Shown here in pieces: positions 35,991 through 45,468 of a stretch of 64,000 bases of DNA. The number at the start of each line of letters is the position of its first letter. The first letter of the stretch is position 1. A program made the position numbers and the translations under genes. The stretch is taken from NCBI GenBank assembly GCA_029932855.1, contig JAOZPG010000008.1, forward strand, positions 25,332 through 89,331, read 5' to 3'. The notes under the pieces are model-generated. The model did not search any database. It was not told the origin of the DNA and was given only the letters and a program-made list of their open reading frames with translations. This DNA is from Bacteroidales bacterium. Its GTDB lineage: Bacteria; Bacteroidota; Bacteroidia; Bacteroidales; VadinHA17.

Positions 35991-37781
35991 ATGAAAGAAA
36001 CTAACAAGTTAGACGGGAAAAGCTTTTTTTACCTTTTTTATTCCGGGGCAAGAAAGATACTGGAGCATCAGCAGGAGATAAACAGGCTTAATGTTTTTCC
36101 TGTTCCTGATGCAGATACAGGTACCAACCTGGCATCAACCATAAGGTCGATAATTGAATCTGTAAAGCCGGCCAGTTCATATAAAGAAACTACTGGCTTT
36201 ATCGCTGAGGCAGCCCTTGTTGGTGCACGTGGAAATTCGGGAGTAATATTTGCACAGTTCCTAAACGGGCTTCACGAAGAAACATGCGATTGCATATCAA
36301 TAAACCTTGAAGAATTTGCTGAAGCCCTGAGAAGATCGATAAGGCATCTGTATGAGGCAATTGCAGCGCCTGTTGAGGGAACCATGCTTACAGTTATAAG
36401 GGAATGGTCGGAATATATGTATAAGCATAAGAAGTCTGACTCTGATTTTACTACAGTATTTATTAAATCGCTTGAAGCAGCAAAGCAATCATTAAAAGAT
36501 ACACCTAAGAAATTAAAAGTGCTGGCAAAAGCCGGGGTAGTTGATGCAGGAGGCAAAGGTTTTGTATTGTTCCTGGAGGGGATAATAGAATTTCTGAAGA
36601 CTAAGGATCTGAGACAACTTCTTTCATTTCATCAAAGCATAGAGATAGTTGAGGAAATACCTGAAATGAGTCACGAGACCTTTAACTACAGGTACTGTAC
36701 AGAAGCCCTTATCAAGGGAGAAAGGCTTGAAAGAGAAAGGCTGGAGGAGATAATAAAACCCTATGGTGATTCAGTGGTAATTGCCGGAACAGAAAAAATA
36801 AGGCGCATTCATGTGCATACCGATCAGCCTGCACAGCTTATGGATGATCTCATGCAGCTTGGAGATCTTACTTTTCAGAAGGCGGATGATATGCAGAAGC
36901 AATATATTGCAGCACATGAAAGGAAGTGGAACGTAGCGCTTGTTACCGATTCGGGATGCGACCTGCCTGAAGAACTTCTGGAGAAATACCAGGTACATAT
37001 GATCCCGGTCAGCCTGATAATAGGAAAGAACCAGTATCTTGATAAGCTTACTATTACGCCTGAACATTTTTACAATATTATTGAAAATAGCAAAGAGAAA
37101 ACAAGCACATCACAGCCAGGCACAAAAGCTTTTACCAATTTATATTCTAACCTGCTTACACATTACGATTCAATAATCTCTGTTCATTTTTCGAGTGGGC
37201 TTAGCGGTACATGGCAGGGAGCTCTTAATGCTGCTGAAAAAGTAATGACAGAAACCGGTAAACAGATAAGTGTTTTAGATTCCAGGACACTTTCGGGAGC
37301 CCTTGGATTGCTGGTATATCGTACAGGGATGGCTATTGAGCAGGGCAAAGCTCATACGGAGATCGTGGAAGAATTCTCAAATTGGGTAAATATGTCTGAG
37401 GTGCTGGTAAGCGTAAAGTCAATGAAAAAGATCGTTGAGAGTGGCAGGGTGAGCAAGCTGAAAGGATTTTTTGCCCAGGCACTTGGTATTAAGCCTGTTA
37501 TAGCTGTTAATAAGGAAGGAAAAACCTACCTTATGGATAAGACATTTACCCAGAAAGCCAATATGAAGAAAGTGCTTGCACATATGAAAGTGCTCATGAG
37601 AAGGGGGAAGGTGTGGAACTATATGGTGCTTCATGCCAATAACCCCGAAGGTGCCGAATGGTTCAGAAAGAACCTAATGGCATTTGCCGGAAAGGAACCC
37701 CTTTCCAGTATAAATGTATCCCCGGCCATTGGTATGCATGTAGGCAGCAAAACCGTTGCAATAACCTTACTTTATGAATAA
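35991..37781 (+). CDS. DAK2 (DhaL)-DegV fusion, fatty-acid kinase-like protein
   Basis: 596 aa from the ATG at 35991; an in-frame TTG at 35970 lies inside the predicted -7 element. Residues about 10-205 are a DhaL/DAK2 kinase domain with ATP-Mg site PDADTGTN (D40, D42) and GARGNSG. Residues about 220-305 match the middle domain of FakA (YCTEALIKG; VIAGTEKIRRIHVHTDQP). Residues about 312-596 are a DegV/FakB fatty-acid-binding domain (VTDSGCDLPEEL; SVHFSSGLSGTWQGA; MHVGSKTVAITL). In Firmicutes these are separate proteins, FakA and FakB, that make acyl-phosphate from exogenous fatty acids; here they are one chain lacking the FakA C-terminal part. Cytosolic. Confidence 0.85.
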   Translation: MKETNKLDGKSFFYLFYSGARKILEHQQEINRLNVFPVPDADTGTNLASTIRSIIESVKPASSYKETTGFIAEAALVGARGNSGVIFAQFLNGLHEETCDCISINLEEFAEALRRSIRHLYEAIAAPVEGTMLTVIREWSEYMYKHKKSDSDFTTVFIKSLEAAKQSLKDTPKKLKVLAKAGVVDAGGKGFVLFLEGIIEFLKTKDLRQLLSFHQSIEIVEEIPEMSHETFNYRYCTEALIKGERLERERLEEIIKPYGDSVVIAGTEKIRRIHVHTDQPAQLMDDLMQLGDLTFQKADDMQKQYIAAHERKWNVALVTDSGCDLPEELLEKYQVHMIPVSLIIGKNQYLDKLTITPEHFYNIIENSKEKTSTSQPGTKAFTNLYSNLLTHYDSIISVHFSSGLSGTWQGALNAAEKVMTETGKQISVLDSRTLSGALGLLVYRTGMAIEQGKAHTEIVEEFSNWVNMSEVLVSVKSMKKIVESGRVSKLKGFFAQALGIKPVIAVNKEGKTYLMDKTFTQKANMKKVLAHMKVLMRRGKVWNYMVLHANNPEGAEWFRKNLMAFAGKEPLSSINVSPAIGMHVGSKTVAITLLYE

Positions 37782-37811
37782 AAAAAACCGCCCGGTTTAT
37801 GCCGGGCGGTT
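37781..37811 (-). terminator. Intrinsic terminator of the endonuclease/TonB/lamin-tail operon
   Basis: AACCGCCCGG (37786-37795) and CCGGGCGGTT (37802-37811) form a perfect 10-bp stem with a 6-nt loop. On the minus strand the stem is followed by a continuous T tract, complementary to the A run at 37781-37787; on the plus strand no T run follows. It therefore serves the minus-strand operon, though the hairpin may also slow transcripts from the convergent DAK2-DegV gene, whose stop it touches. Confidence 0.88.
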
Positions 37812-37828
37812 GAATTCAATGATTGTTT

Positions 37829-40021
37829 TTAATCAACAATGAGTTTCTTAACATAATTTTTACCGGCATTGACCTTCACAATATATAATCCTTTTTGAAG
37901 GTCTGAGATATTTAGTTTAATAAAGTTGTTTCCCGGTTCCAGTATTTCACTGGTTGAGATCAGCAGCTTGCCGGTCATATTATAAATATCTATTTCAGCA
38001 TTTCCTGCCGTGAGAGTCTCAATATCAACATATAGTATGTTATTGGCCGGGTTGGGATGAATATTAAGCATATTCCCCTCAGACTGTGAAGGAATTTCTG
38101 TGGAGGTATATGTGAAATCAAAGCTATCGTTATCAGTTACATTCCCAACCAGGTCTTTAATGCCGCTGGCCGTAAGAGTATGAGTGCCGGAAGAAAGGCC
38201 TGAAATATTCAGACTTACATGGCTGTTCTCATAGAGATAAGCCCCCAGCACGCTTATGCCATTATTAATGCTGTAATTGGAAACTGTTTCGGCAGAGACT
38301 GTGTCAAGTTTTTCATTGAAGTCCACCATCAGCCATCCTTCGCTCTGAACTGTAATATCTGTTAGCTGTGGTCCCTGAACATCTTCACCGGCAGCAAGAT
38401 CATTTATATCCCTGGCCAGGATCTGGTAATCATCGTTGTGCTGGCTTACTATACCTGTTACATCTACTGTTCCCGAAGGAAGTTCATGACCTACAAGCCT
38501 TGAGCTATACTTTGAATACAGGTTTATTGTTCCCGTACCGTCTGAGAAGGCATAAGTTTCATTGCTTCCCGGGATTATAGTTCCACCGTTTGAGAACTGA
38601 GCATTCCGTATTGTTACCAGCATACCCTCATATGATTCATTTATCTGTGAGATGCTTATTTCAATTGCCTGGGGTTCACTGCTGCCCGTGTATACATATG
38701 CATAATCAGGGAAAACCAGTTCTGTAAGTCCGCTATATTCAGAAACTTTAGCAGTAAGTACTATGCTGTCACCTATCCTTCCTGCTGTTTTTGAGCCGAA
38801 GACAGCTATGCCGCTGTAAGGGTCATTGGAGTCTTGTATATAAAAGGTATTATCAAGATTGGCAGTAACTATCCCAGATGTTGCTACGGTCTGGTTAATA
38901 TAGGGACTGCTTGCTCCTGTTCCCTGAACCTCTTTAATTGTCATTAGGGCTCCAGAGGGGATATTATCATGTATTGTATAGCTTGCCCTAAGCGTTTCAG
39001 TATTACTGCCGTCTGTAGCTATAATTTTATAATAAACTGTCTCACCTGTCGAAAATCCGGAAAGACTAAGATTGCCCGAATAAGTATTGCCGGAAGCAGT
39101 CATTACAATATTGTTATTTTCAGAGTCATAAACGTCTCCCCAGTAAAGACTAACTCCTGTAAGAGTTTTTGATGATTGAACATTAAGGCTTATGTTTGTG
39201 GATTCGCCTGCATAAGGCAGGGCCGGTTCCATATTCATTTCTCCCAGGCTAATTGAAGGAGCTGCAGCTCCTCCCCATATAAGGTCGGCAAAGCCAGGAT
39301 TATCAATAAAGGGATTCCTGTTATTTTGATAACCGTACAGACGTTCATTCCTGCGGTATTCAAATGCAGTTGGCGGGAAATCCCTGTTCCATTGCAGCAA
39401 TGTACTTAGTTTGCCATGCGTTGGTGTAGGGTAAGTGTCAAGAGCATCAGCAGGTTCCAGGTCCATCTCTCCGTTTTCCCCTTCATACCTTGTGGCCATA
39501 TAGAAAATTATTCTTGCCACCTGGCCCTTTACTGCATCTGCTGGTTCCCACTGGTTAGAAGTATAATAGGTTCCGGGAGCTTCAGTTATTTCTGTCCCTG
39601 TGGTGGAGCATTCATCGAAGTCGAGATTGCTCCTTTGCATATTTACAGAAGCATCTGCGGGGCGCAGGTTAAAAGCATCACCATCCATTGGATTTTTCCC
39701 CGAGAAGTCACCATGTGATTTCGCCCATACATGTTCCCTGTTTATATAGTCGCCGCCAGAGCCGTAAGTGTCAGCATCCTGTGACCTCTGGGTATAGAAC
39801 AGAATTACCTTATCCGGGTTGGCAGGATCTGCATCCGACCAGTTTATCAGGTATTTTGCCTGTGAATATGAATAATCAATATGTCCCGATATAATATTAT
39901 TCAGGCTGTCTTTCAGTTCTTCTCCCGTCTTCCCCTCTGTACCATTGTAATAACCAGCTGGTTGTGCAGATATTGTTACTGCAGCAAACAGGAGGGATAA
40001 TGTAATAATCGTCTTTCTCAT
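37829..40021 (-). CDS. Secreted endonuclease I-family nuclease with T9SS tail
   Basis: 730 aa. Signal peptide (MRKTIITLSLLFAAVTISAQ), then an Endonuclease_1 (EndA/NucM-type) domain, about 22-255, with NREHVWAKSHG (H97) and DAFNLRPADASVNMQRSN, the His/Asn metal site of the beta-beta-alpha-metal fold. After it come an Ig-like domain (about 258-350), a DUF5689-like OB domain (about 355-545, TFYIQDSNDPYSGIAVFG), an Ig-like SwmB domain and a T9SS sorting tail (HPNPANNILYVDIETL). It should cut DNA or RNA at the cell surface or outside. Last gene of the operon with the TonB receptor and lamin-tail protein. Confidence 0.88.
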   Translation of the reverse strand: MRKTIITLSLLFAAVTISAQPAGYYNGTEGKTGEELKDSLNNIISGHIDYSYSQAKYLINWSDADPANPDKVILFYTQRSQDADTYGSGGDYINREHVWAKSHGDFSGKNPMDGDAFNLRPADASVNMQRSNLDFDECSTTGTEITEAPGTYYTSNQWEPADAVKGQVARIIFYMATRYEGENGEMDLEPADALDTYPTPTHGKLSTLLQWNRDFPPTAFEYRRNERLYGYQNNRNPFIDNPGFADLIWGGAAAPSISLGEMNMEPALPYAGESTNISLNVQSSKTLTGVSLYWGDVYDSENNNIVMTASGNTYSGNLSLSGFSTGETVYYKIIATDGSNTETLRASYTIHDNIPSGALMTIKEVQGTGASSPYINQTVATSGIVTANLDNTFYIQDSNDPYSGIAVFGSKTAGRIGDSIVLTAKVSEYSGLTELVFPDYAYVYTGSSEPQAIEISISQINESYEGMLVTIRNAQFSNGGTIIPGSNETYAFSDGTGTINLYSKYSSRLVGHELPSGTVDVTGIVSQHNDDYQILARDINDLAAGEDVQGPQLTDITVQSEGWLMVDFNEKLDTVSAETVSNYSINNGISVLGAYLYENSHVSLNISGLSSGTHTLTASGIKDLVGNVTDNDSFDFTYTSTEIPSQSEGNMLNIHPNPANNILYVDIETLTAGNAEIDIYNMTGKLLISTSEILEPGNNFIKLNISDLQKGLYIVKVNAGKNYVKKLIVD

Positions 40022-40035
40022 TATTTATTTAATCT

Positions 40036-42723
40036 TTAAAATTTAAATTGAACCGATAAATTAAACCTTCTTCCCAGTCCCATAAAAACGGCTGCCGACT
40101 TCGCATCATAGGAATTATATGTCTGCCCGTTATATGGATCATTATTCTGGGCGGTTGCTATATATGATTTATTAAAAATGTTAAGGAAATTTAGTCTTAA
40201 TTGTATTCTGTAGCCCGAGACATTGAAATAATATCCTGTGTGCAGGTCAAACAGTGTATAGGCAGGAATGATCCATGAGTCCCTGGGTGGGCCATGATCT
40301 CCTGTCACCTCGTCATACCATTCATATGAATCGGGTGAACCGTTAAGAGAAATGGGATCGAACTGGGAATAATATCTGCCGAAGTAAGTGAACTTGGGTT
40401 TTATATAAAATCCTTTTGCAGGCTCTATCCTCAGCTGGCCTGCAAACTGGGTCTGTGCAGAATTTCCCACATGAACTCCCTTGGCATCAAAGTACCTGCT
40501 TGCAACCAGCTGGTGGCTGTCATCATAGATTCTTACCGTATCTTCTGAATTCCATTTCCAGTCACCCAGAGACATCAGTCCCTGTATCTCTACTTTGCTG
40601 TTTAACTTATATGCAAAATCCAGTTCCACTCCCTTATGGAGGGCATCCATGCCGTTTATATTTACCGATTGTTCCTCAAATTCACCGGGAGATATCTCAA
40701 CCATTATCTTGGATGCCCTGTCAACCGGCTTATTTTCCCATATTGTATAGTAGGTGTTCAGGTTTACCGAGAATTGATTGCTTAACCAGGCAGCCCCAAG
40801 TTCAAGGGCTTTTACCTTCTCATTAAGTATCTCGCGGAACAACTTGTTATCGTAATCGAATACATTGTTAAACCTGGGAGCCTTGTTCAGGTAACCTGAG
40901 TTAATAAAGACATTAAAGTTTTCGCTCAGGTTATAGTTAAGTCCACCCTTAATGGTCATTCCCGGGTATGACATCCAGTCGGTCTCTGATTCAATTTTAA
41001 AATAGTCTATACGCTTATAATATGACATGGCTCCTGTTAAATTTATAAAGGAGCTAAGTTTTTCACTGCTGTATTCGGCCTGTAAGAATAACCCTCCCCA
41101 TCTTACCAAGCCGTCGTAATAGAAATTATTTTTATCCCCCTTGTACAACATATGCTGGCTGAAGTCTGTAATGTCCATGTTTTCATCGGTAAAATCGGAT
41201 ATGGCATAATCCCCGCCCATGAGGTCATACACAGACTCATAATGTGTACCCTTGTAGGATCTGAGGTCAATACCACCCGAGATATCAAGCGAGGGTAATG
41301 CCTGATATTTAAGGGTTGAAAGCAATCCCACCCAGAAATGCTCGTTATTAAGCTTTCTCAGGTAATTAGTGGCAGCATGCATAGAGTCGTCATATAAAGG
41401 GATGATTGTAAAGGGGCCGGTATTCCTGTCATATACTGCCTGGAATCCCTTTTGCCCCGTTGAATCTATTGATATGCTCCTTTTTTCCCTGATTCCCCCT
41501 CCGCGGCCAATTGACATATAGGCAATATTAGAAATATACATTCTGTCATTAACTTTCCAAAAATCCTTTAGTGTAAACTGTGGTTTATGGTACTGGTTTA
41601 ACCTTTCATTTAAAGCTTTGGATGAAGCATCGGGGTTGTTCCTGGTGCGGGCAAGGTAACCCCAGTGCTGGTTATAGCTACTTCCCCTTGCAGGTGTTAG
41701 GGCAATAACTGAATCTGGTACCCCGAGTTTACTAGCCAGATCAGAATTATAGTAATGAATGGGCAGCTTATAAGATCTCTGTCCGTGCTGCTGAGGAGCC
41801 CCATAAGCAGAGGCAGAGATAATATGAGCACCGATTTTTTTATCCACTTTCATGTAATAAAATAATCCTTGGGTCCAGGTACGGTCAACCCAACCATTTC
41901 CCTGTTTGTAAGATCCGGCAACAGAGTATCCCCATCCCCTTTCAGATTGTCCCGATGAATAGCCAAAAGAGGTCTTGAAAAGACCGGCAGTACCTACTTC
42001 CTGGCTTATACTGCCTCCTTTTTTTGCTTCCAGTCCCTTGGTAATTATGTTTATTGTTCCACCAACAGAAGGTAATGCAAGTTTGGATGCTCCAAGCCCC
42101 CTCTGAACCTGTATGGAACGGGTAACTGCATCAAGTCCAAACCAGTTAGACCAGTAAACGTGACCGTTTTCCATGTCGTTCACAGGTACCCCGTCAAGCA
42201 GAACACCTACATTACGACTACTGAAGCCTCTTATGGTTATCTGTGCGTCCCCGTCTCCACCTCCTTCCTGAGTTGCATATACCCCGGGAGTGGAATTCAG
42301 TACCATTGGTATATCCTGGGAGGCAATTTCCTCCTGCAGCTTAATTGGGCTAATGGTTGTAAATGCAACAGGGGTTTCCCTGGAACGGGCAATATCGGTA
42401 ACAATAACTACCTCCTGCAACATTTCTGTTTTCAGTCTGACAGACAGTTCTACAGGCTTGTCTGCCAGAGTTATTTCCCTGCTTTCGGTCTTAAAGCCCA
42501 CATATGAGAACTGGATATTGTAACTGCCCCGGGGAAGCTCAAGACTGTATGAGCCGTTAATATCCGTTACTGTACCCACACCCTGTGAGACAAGGATATT
42601 GACACCTATCAGTGGCTCATTATTATCATTGTCGCTTACAATGCCTGACACTGTAATGCTCTGTGCGGACAGTTGTGCGAACAGGCCCAGGGATAGAAGA
42701 AAGAAGGAAAAGATAAGCTTCAT
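40036..42723 (-). CDS. TonB-dependent outer-membrane receptor
   Basis: 895 aa. Signal peptide (MKLIFSFFLLSLGLFAQLSAQ), carboxypeptidase-regulatory-like domain (about 22-110, SGIVSDNDNNEPLIGVNILV), plug (QITIRGFSSRNVGVLLDGVPVND; GASKLALPSVGGTINIITKG) and a long beta-barrel ending in FNLSVQFKF. It lacks the SusC signature and has no SusD partner, so it is a classical receptor rather than a SusC. Ligand unknown. The gene lies 14 bp before the secreted nuclease and 27 bp after the lamin-tail protein, which suggests uptake of a product from extracellular nucleic acid. Confidence 0.92.
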   Translation of the reverse strand: MKLIFSFFLLSLGLFAQLSAQSITVSGIVSDNDNNEPLIGVNILVSQGVGTVTDINGSYSLELPRGSYNIQFSYVGFKTESREITLADKPVELSVRLKTEMLQEVVIVTDIARSRETPVAFTTISPIKLQEEIASQDIPMVLNSTPGVYATQEGGGDGDAQITIRGFSSRNVGVLLDGVPVNDMENGHVYWSNWFGLDAVTRSIQVQRGLGASKLALPSVGGTINIITKGLEAKKGGSISQEVGTAGLFKTSFGYSSGQSERGWGYSVAGSYKQGNGWVDRTWTQGLFYYMKVDKKIGAHIISASAYGAPQQHGQRSYKLPIHYYNSDLASKLGVPDSVIALTPARGSSYNQHWGYLARTRNNPDASSKALNERLNQYHKPQFTLKDFWKVNDRMYISNIAYMSIGRGGGIREKRSISIDSTGQKGFQAVYDRNTGPFTIIPLYDDSMHAATNYLRKLNNEHFWVGLLSTLKYQALPSLDISGGIDLRSYKGTHYESVYDLMGGDYAISDFTDENMDITDFSQHMLYKGDKNNFYYDGLVRWGGLFLQAEYSSEKLSSFINLTGAMSYYKRIDYFKIESETDWMSYPGMTIKGGLNYNLSENFNVFINSGYLNKAPRFNNVFDYDNKLFREILNEKVKALELGAAWLSNQFSVNLNTYYTIWENKPVDRASKIMVEISPGEFEEQSVNINGMDALHKGVELDFAYKLNSKVEIQGLMSLGDWKWNSEDTVRIYDDSHQLVASRYFDAKGVHVGNSAQTQFAGQLRIEPAKGFYIKPKFTYFGRYYSQFDPISLNGSPDSYEWYDEVTGDHGPPRDSWIIPAYTLFDLHTGYYFNVSGYRIQLRLNFLNIFNKSYIATAQNNDPYNGQTYNSYDAKSAAVFMGLGRRFNLSVQFKF

Positions 42724-42750
42724 AACATTCTAAACAATAAGGCTTTGTTA

Positions 42751-44328
42751 TTATCGGGACTGGTTTAAAATAATCTTTTTGTAGATATCTGTATGGTCTT
42801 CATGGCTTATTTTCATTATATAAATGCCTTTGTTCAGACTGGGCAGGGAAAGGTTCATTTCATCAGAGCTGCGCGTATTTGTTATTTTATACATCAGCCT
42901 GCCGTTAATATCAGAAATACTGATCGCAGAAATATTTACTGATGAAGAAACTGTAATCATATTTCCACTTACCGGGTTAGGATATATTTTGATATCTGAG
43001 TTCCCGTAATGATTAAAGATACCTACCTGGCCTGATATTGTGATCTGTATCTCACCGGACTCAATGCCTGAACCATCCTTTGAGATTGCCTTTACTGTAA
43101 CGGTCCCGTCCGAAACTGCAGTGAGCAGCCCGTTCCAGTCGATATCTGCACTTCCCGTACCATCTTTCACCGACCAGTAAACCGATTGAATACTGGCATT
43201 TGCAGGACTTATGGAGGCAGTAAACTGGAGGCTGCCGCCAGCTGTATTAATAATATCTGCTCCCCCTTCCGCTTCTATTGTAATAGAAGTAATATCAACT
43301 ATTGTTTCGTTGCTTACCCTTACCATAACGGTTGCCTGAGGTGTTTGTGAATAACCGTCATGTGCACTTATTTTAAGATAAAAGGTATCTCTTTCGGCTA
43401 TTATAAGAGCATTGGGATCAATAACTCTTATCTCTCCGCTTACAGCATCCATTTCAAAAGGGATGAGCCTGTTATCATTTATATAAACAAAATTGCCGGA
43501 GTTGATATAATATGTCAGTTTATCTTCTTCTGCATCTGTAGCTGTTGGTGTTCCGACAACTGTTCCTGCAGCTGCCTGTTCAGTTACAATATATTCATAA
43601 GAGTAAATTGGAAATTCAGGAGTAGCATTGGCAGGGGCGCCGTCAAACTTGTGCCACCCCAGATACTCAAATGTATTTGCCGGCAGACTGTCGTATTCGG
43701 CAAGAGGGTTGAAAACATCAGGGTTTACTGTAACTCCTGTGTTGATGTCTGATTTCCTTATAAGAGTATGATCGGCAGTAATGGCTTTTCCGGTTCCTGT
43801 AAAATAGGGATATTCATTTGTCCATGCATCTGCAGTCTTACCCCCGGGTAAGGCTGCAGCAGCCGGAGCCGGGGGCCCAAAGCGTGCAAAGAGATCAATC
43901 ATAGTCCCGTCTGTCTTCTCAAGTGCAACTCCATCATTACCGTTAAAATACATTGCCTTACTTACAGAATATACAGGGCAGAGAAATACATCAGCCCTTT
44001 GTTGTAGCTGTTCCCAGACAGGTGCTTCCTGTCCTTCACCATTGGGGTCCCTTTTGTCCAGGACTACCACATAGCTCCTGTATGGTGCCAGGTTATAGTC
44101 GGGAAGTGCAATAAACCAGTTGTCGGAGGCAGGAGGAATATCACTTCCGTTAGAATATCTTGTGATGCGATATCCGCTGAGATTAATTGCTGCATCTGTT
44201 GGATTATATATTTCCAAGGCCTTGTTAGTTGACCAGCCTTCAACATATTCAGATATAATAAGGTCTGTCTGGGAGAAAGAAATGATGGAATAAAACAGAG
44301 TTAATGAAAGGAGTAAAGATTTTTTCAT
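42751..44328 (-). CDS. Secreted lamin-tail-domain (LTD) protein with T9SS tail
   Basis: 525 aa. Signal peptide (MKKSLLLSLTLFYSIISFSQ), then a lamin-tail domain (about 21-150) with the typical LIISEYVEGWSTNKALEIYN and INLSGYRITRYSNG. A cadherin-like region (about 240-345), a Big_2-type Ig domain (about 347-432) and a T9SS sorting tail (IKIYPNPVSGNMITVSS) follow. Bacterial LTD proteins are extracellular and often found with nucleases, where the domain is thought to hold DNA or other polymers; that role is inferred here. First gene of the operon. Confidence 0.85.
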   Translation of the reverse strand: MKKSLLLSLTLFYSIISFSQTDLIISEYVEGWSTNKALEIYNPTDAAINLSGYRITRYSNGSDIPPASDNWFIALPDYNLAPYRSYVVVLDKRDPNGEGQEAPVWEQLQQRADVFLCPVYSVSKAMYFNGNDGVALEKTDGTMIDLFARFGPPAPAAAALPGGKTADAWTNEYPYFTGTGKAITADHTLIRKSDINTGVTVNPDVFNPLAEYDSLPANTFEYLGWHKFDGAPANATPEFPIYSYEYIVTEQAAAGTVVGTPTATDAEEDKLTYYINSGNFVYINDNRLIPFEMDAVSGEIRVIDPNALIIAERDTFYLKISAHDGYSQTPQATVMVRVSNETIVDITSITIEAEGGADIINTAGGSLQFTASISPANASIQSVYWSVKDGTGSADIDWNGLLTAVSDGTVTVKAISKDGSGIESGEIQITISGQVGIFNHYGNSDIKIYPNPVSGNMITVSSSVNISAISISDINGRLMYKITNTRSSDEMNLSLPSLNKGIYIMKISHEDHTDIYKKIILNQSR

Positions 44329-44471
44329 GTTCGGTTTTTTAATTAAAAAATGGGCTTAAAGTTAATAAAATGAAGCATAGGATATATTAAAAAGCATTAA
44401 CAATAAATAAGATTTGATTAAGAAATACTTTTGTTGAGTGATTGTTTCTGTAAGTAGGATAAATACGATAA

Positions 44472-45251
44472 TTATTGACTTACCGGGGGCAGCCGGAAAC
44501 TTTTTAACAGGCCCGCTTCTTTTATTTTTTCCAGGTCCTTAATATTATCCACCGAATATGCTTCAAGTTTAGTGATTGCTACCTTAATAATATATCCTGC
44601 TTCAAGCCATCTTAGTTGTTCCAGTGATTCTGCTTTCTCAAGAGATCCTTTTCCCAGTTTTGAGAGTGCAAGAAGAACATCCGACCTGTATGCATACATT
44701 CCGATATGTTTGTAAAATGTATGTTTTTCTAACCAGTTCTCCTTTTCTTCCTTCTGAATATAGGGGATTGGATTCCTGCTGAAATAGAGGGCCGAGCTGT
44801 CATTCCCAAAAACTACTTTGGGCTTGTTGGGATCAAAAAGTTCATCTGTTCCGCTAATCTTTTTGACCAGGGTAGCTATTTCTATCCCCGGCTTATCGAA
44901 TATCGCGCTTATTTCGTTTATCTGTGTGGGGTCAATAAAGGGCTCATCTCCTTGTACATTAATAACAATATCTATCTTTTTATTGTATTTATCCTGGTAA
45001 TTTAAAAGGGCTTCGGCACATCTGTCAGTTCCTGTTTGATGTTGCTCATCTGTCATGATTGCAATTCCCCCGAACGAGGTTACAGTTTTTGATATCCTTT
45101 CATCATCAGTGGCTATGATCACCCGGTTCGAGGCTTTTGATACTTGTTCCCACACCCTTTGTATCATGCTTTTGCCATCTATAATTACAAGGGGTTTACC
45201 CGGGAAGCGGGTTGACTGGTACCTGGCCGGAATAATAGCTAAAATATCCAC
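44472..45251 (-). CDS. kdsB: 3-deoxy-manno-octulosonate cytidylyltransferase
   Basis: 259 aa. IPARYQSTRFPGKPLVIIDGKSMIQRVWEQ at the N-terminus (read as two motifs, PARYQSTRFPGKPL and MIQRVWEQ), TDDERI, QGDEPFIDP, YFSRNPIPY and KHIGMYAYR are the KdsB signatures. It activates Kdo with CTP to CMP-Kdo for attachment to lipid A in the inner core of LPS. Monocistronic, divergent from the sigma-54 activator, and in keeping with the full lipid A set in this window. Confidence 0.97.
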   Translation of the reverse strand: MDILAIIPARYQSTRFPGKPLVIIDGKSMIQRVWEQVSKASNRVIIATDDERISKTVTSFGGIAIMTDEQHQTGTDRCAEALLNYQDKYNKKIDIVINVQGDEPFIDPTQINEISAIFDKPGIEIATLVKKISGTDELFDPNKPKVVFGNDSSALYFSRNPIPYIQKEEKENWLEKHTFYKHIGMYAYRSDVLLALSKLGKGSLEKAESLEQLRWLEAGYIIKVAITKLEAYSVDNIKDLEKIKEAGLLKSFRLPPVSQ

Positions 45252-45468
45252 TTGTCTGAAGTTTAAAAGTTACACAATTTAGTGATCTTTTTATATCTTA
45301 TGCCTTTCCCGGTTGAACCCGGTTGGAAATATATTGATTTTCCTTTTAGCAAATTTAAGAAGATCAGTGAGATAAAAAACCATGTTTCAAATGAAGCACA
45401 TAAGAAATGCGTTTCAAAATTCCTTAAAAATAGCTATTTTCGCAGTGATGATCTACTATTAAAATGAA

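Noticed and set aside
45282-45467. 61-codon open frame between kdsB and the sigma-54 activator
   Set aside because: No recognisable domain or conserved pattern, and no promoter found; treated as chance.
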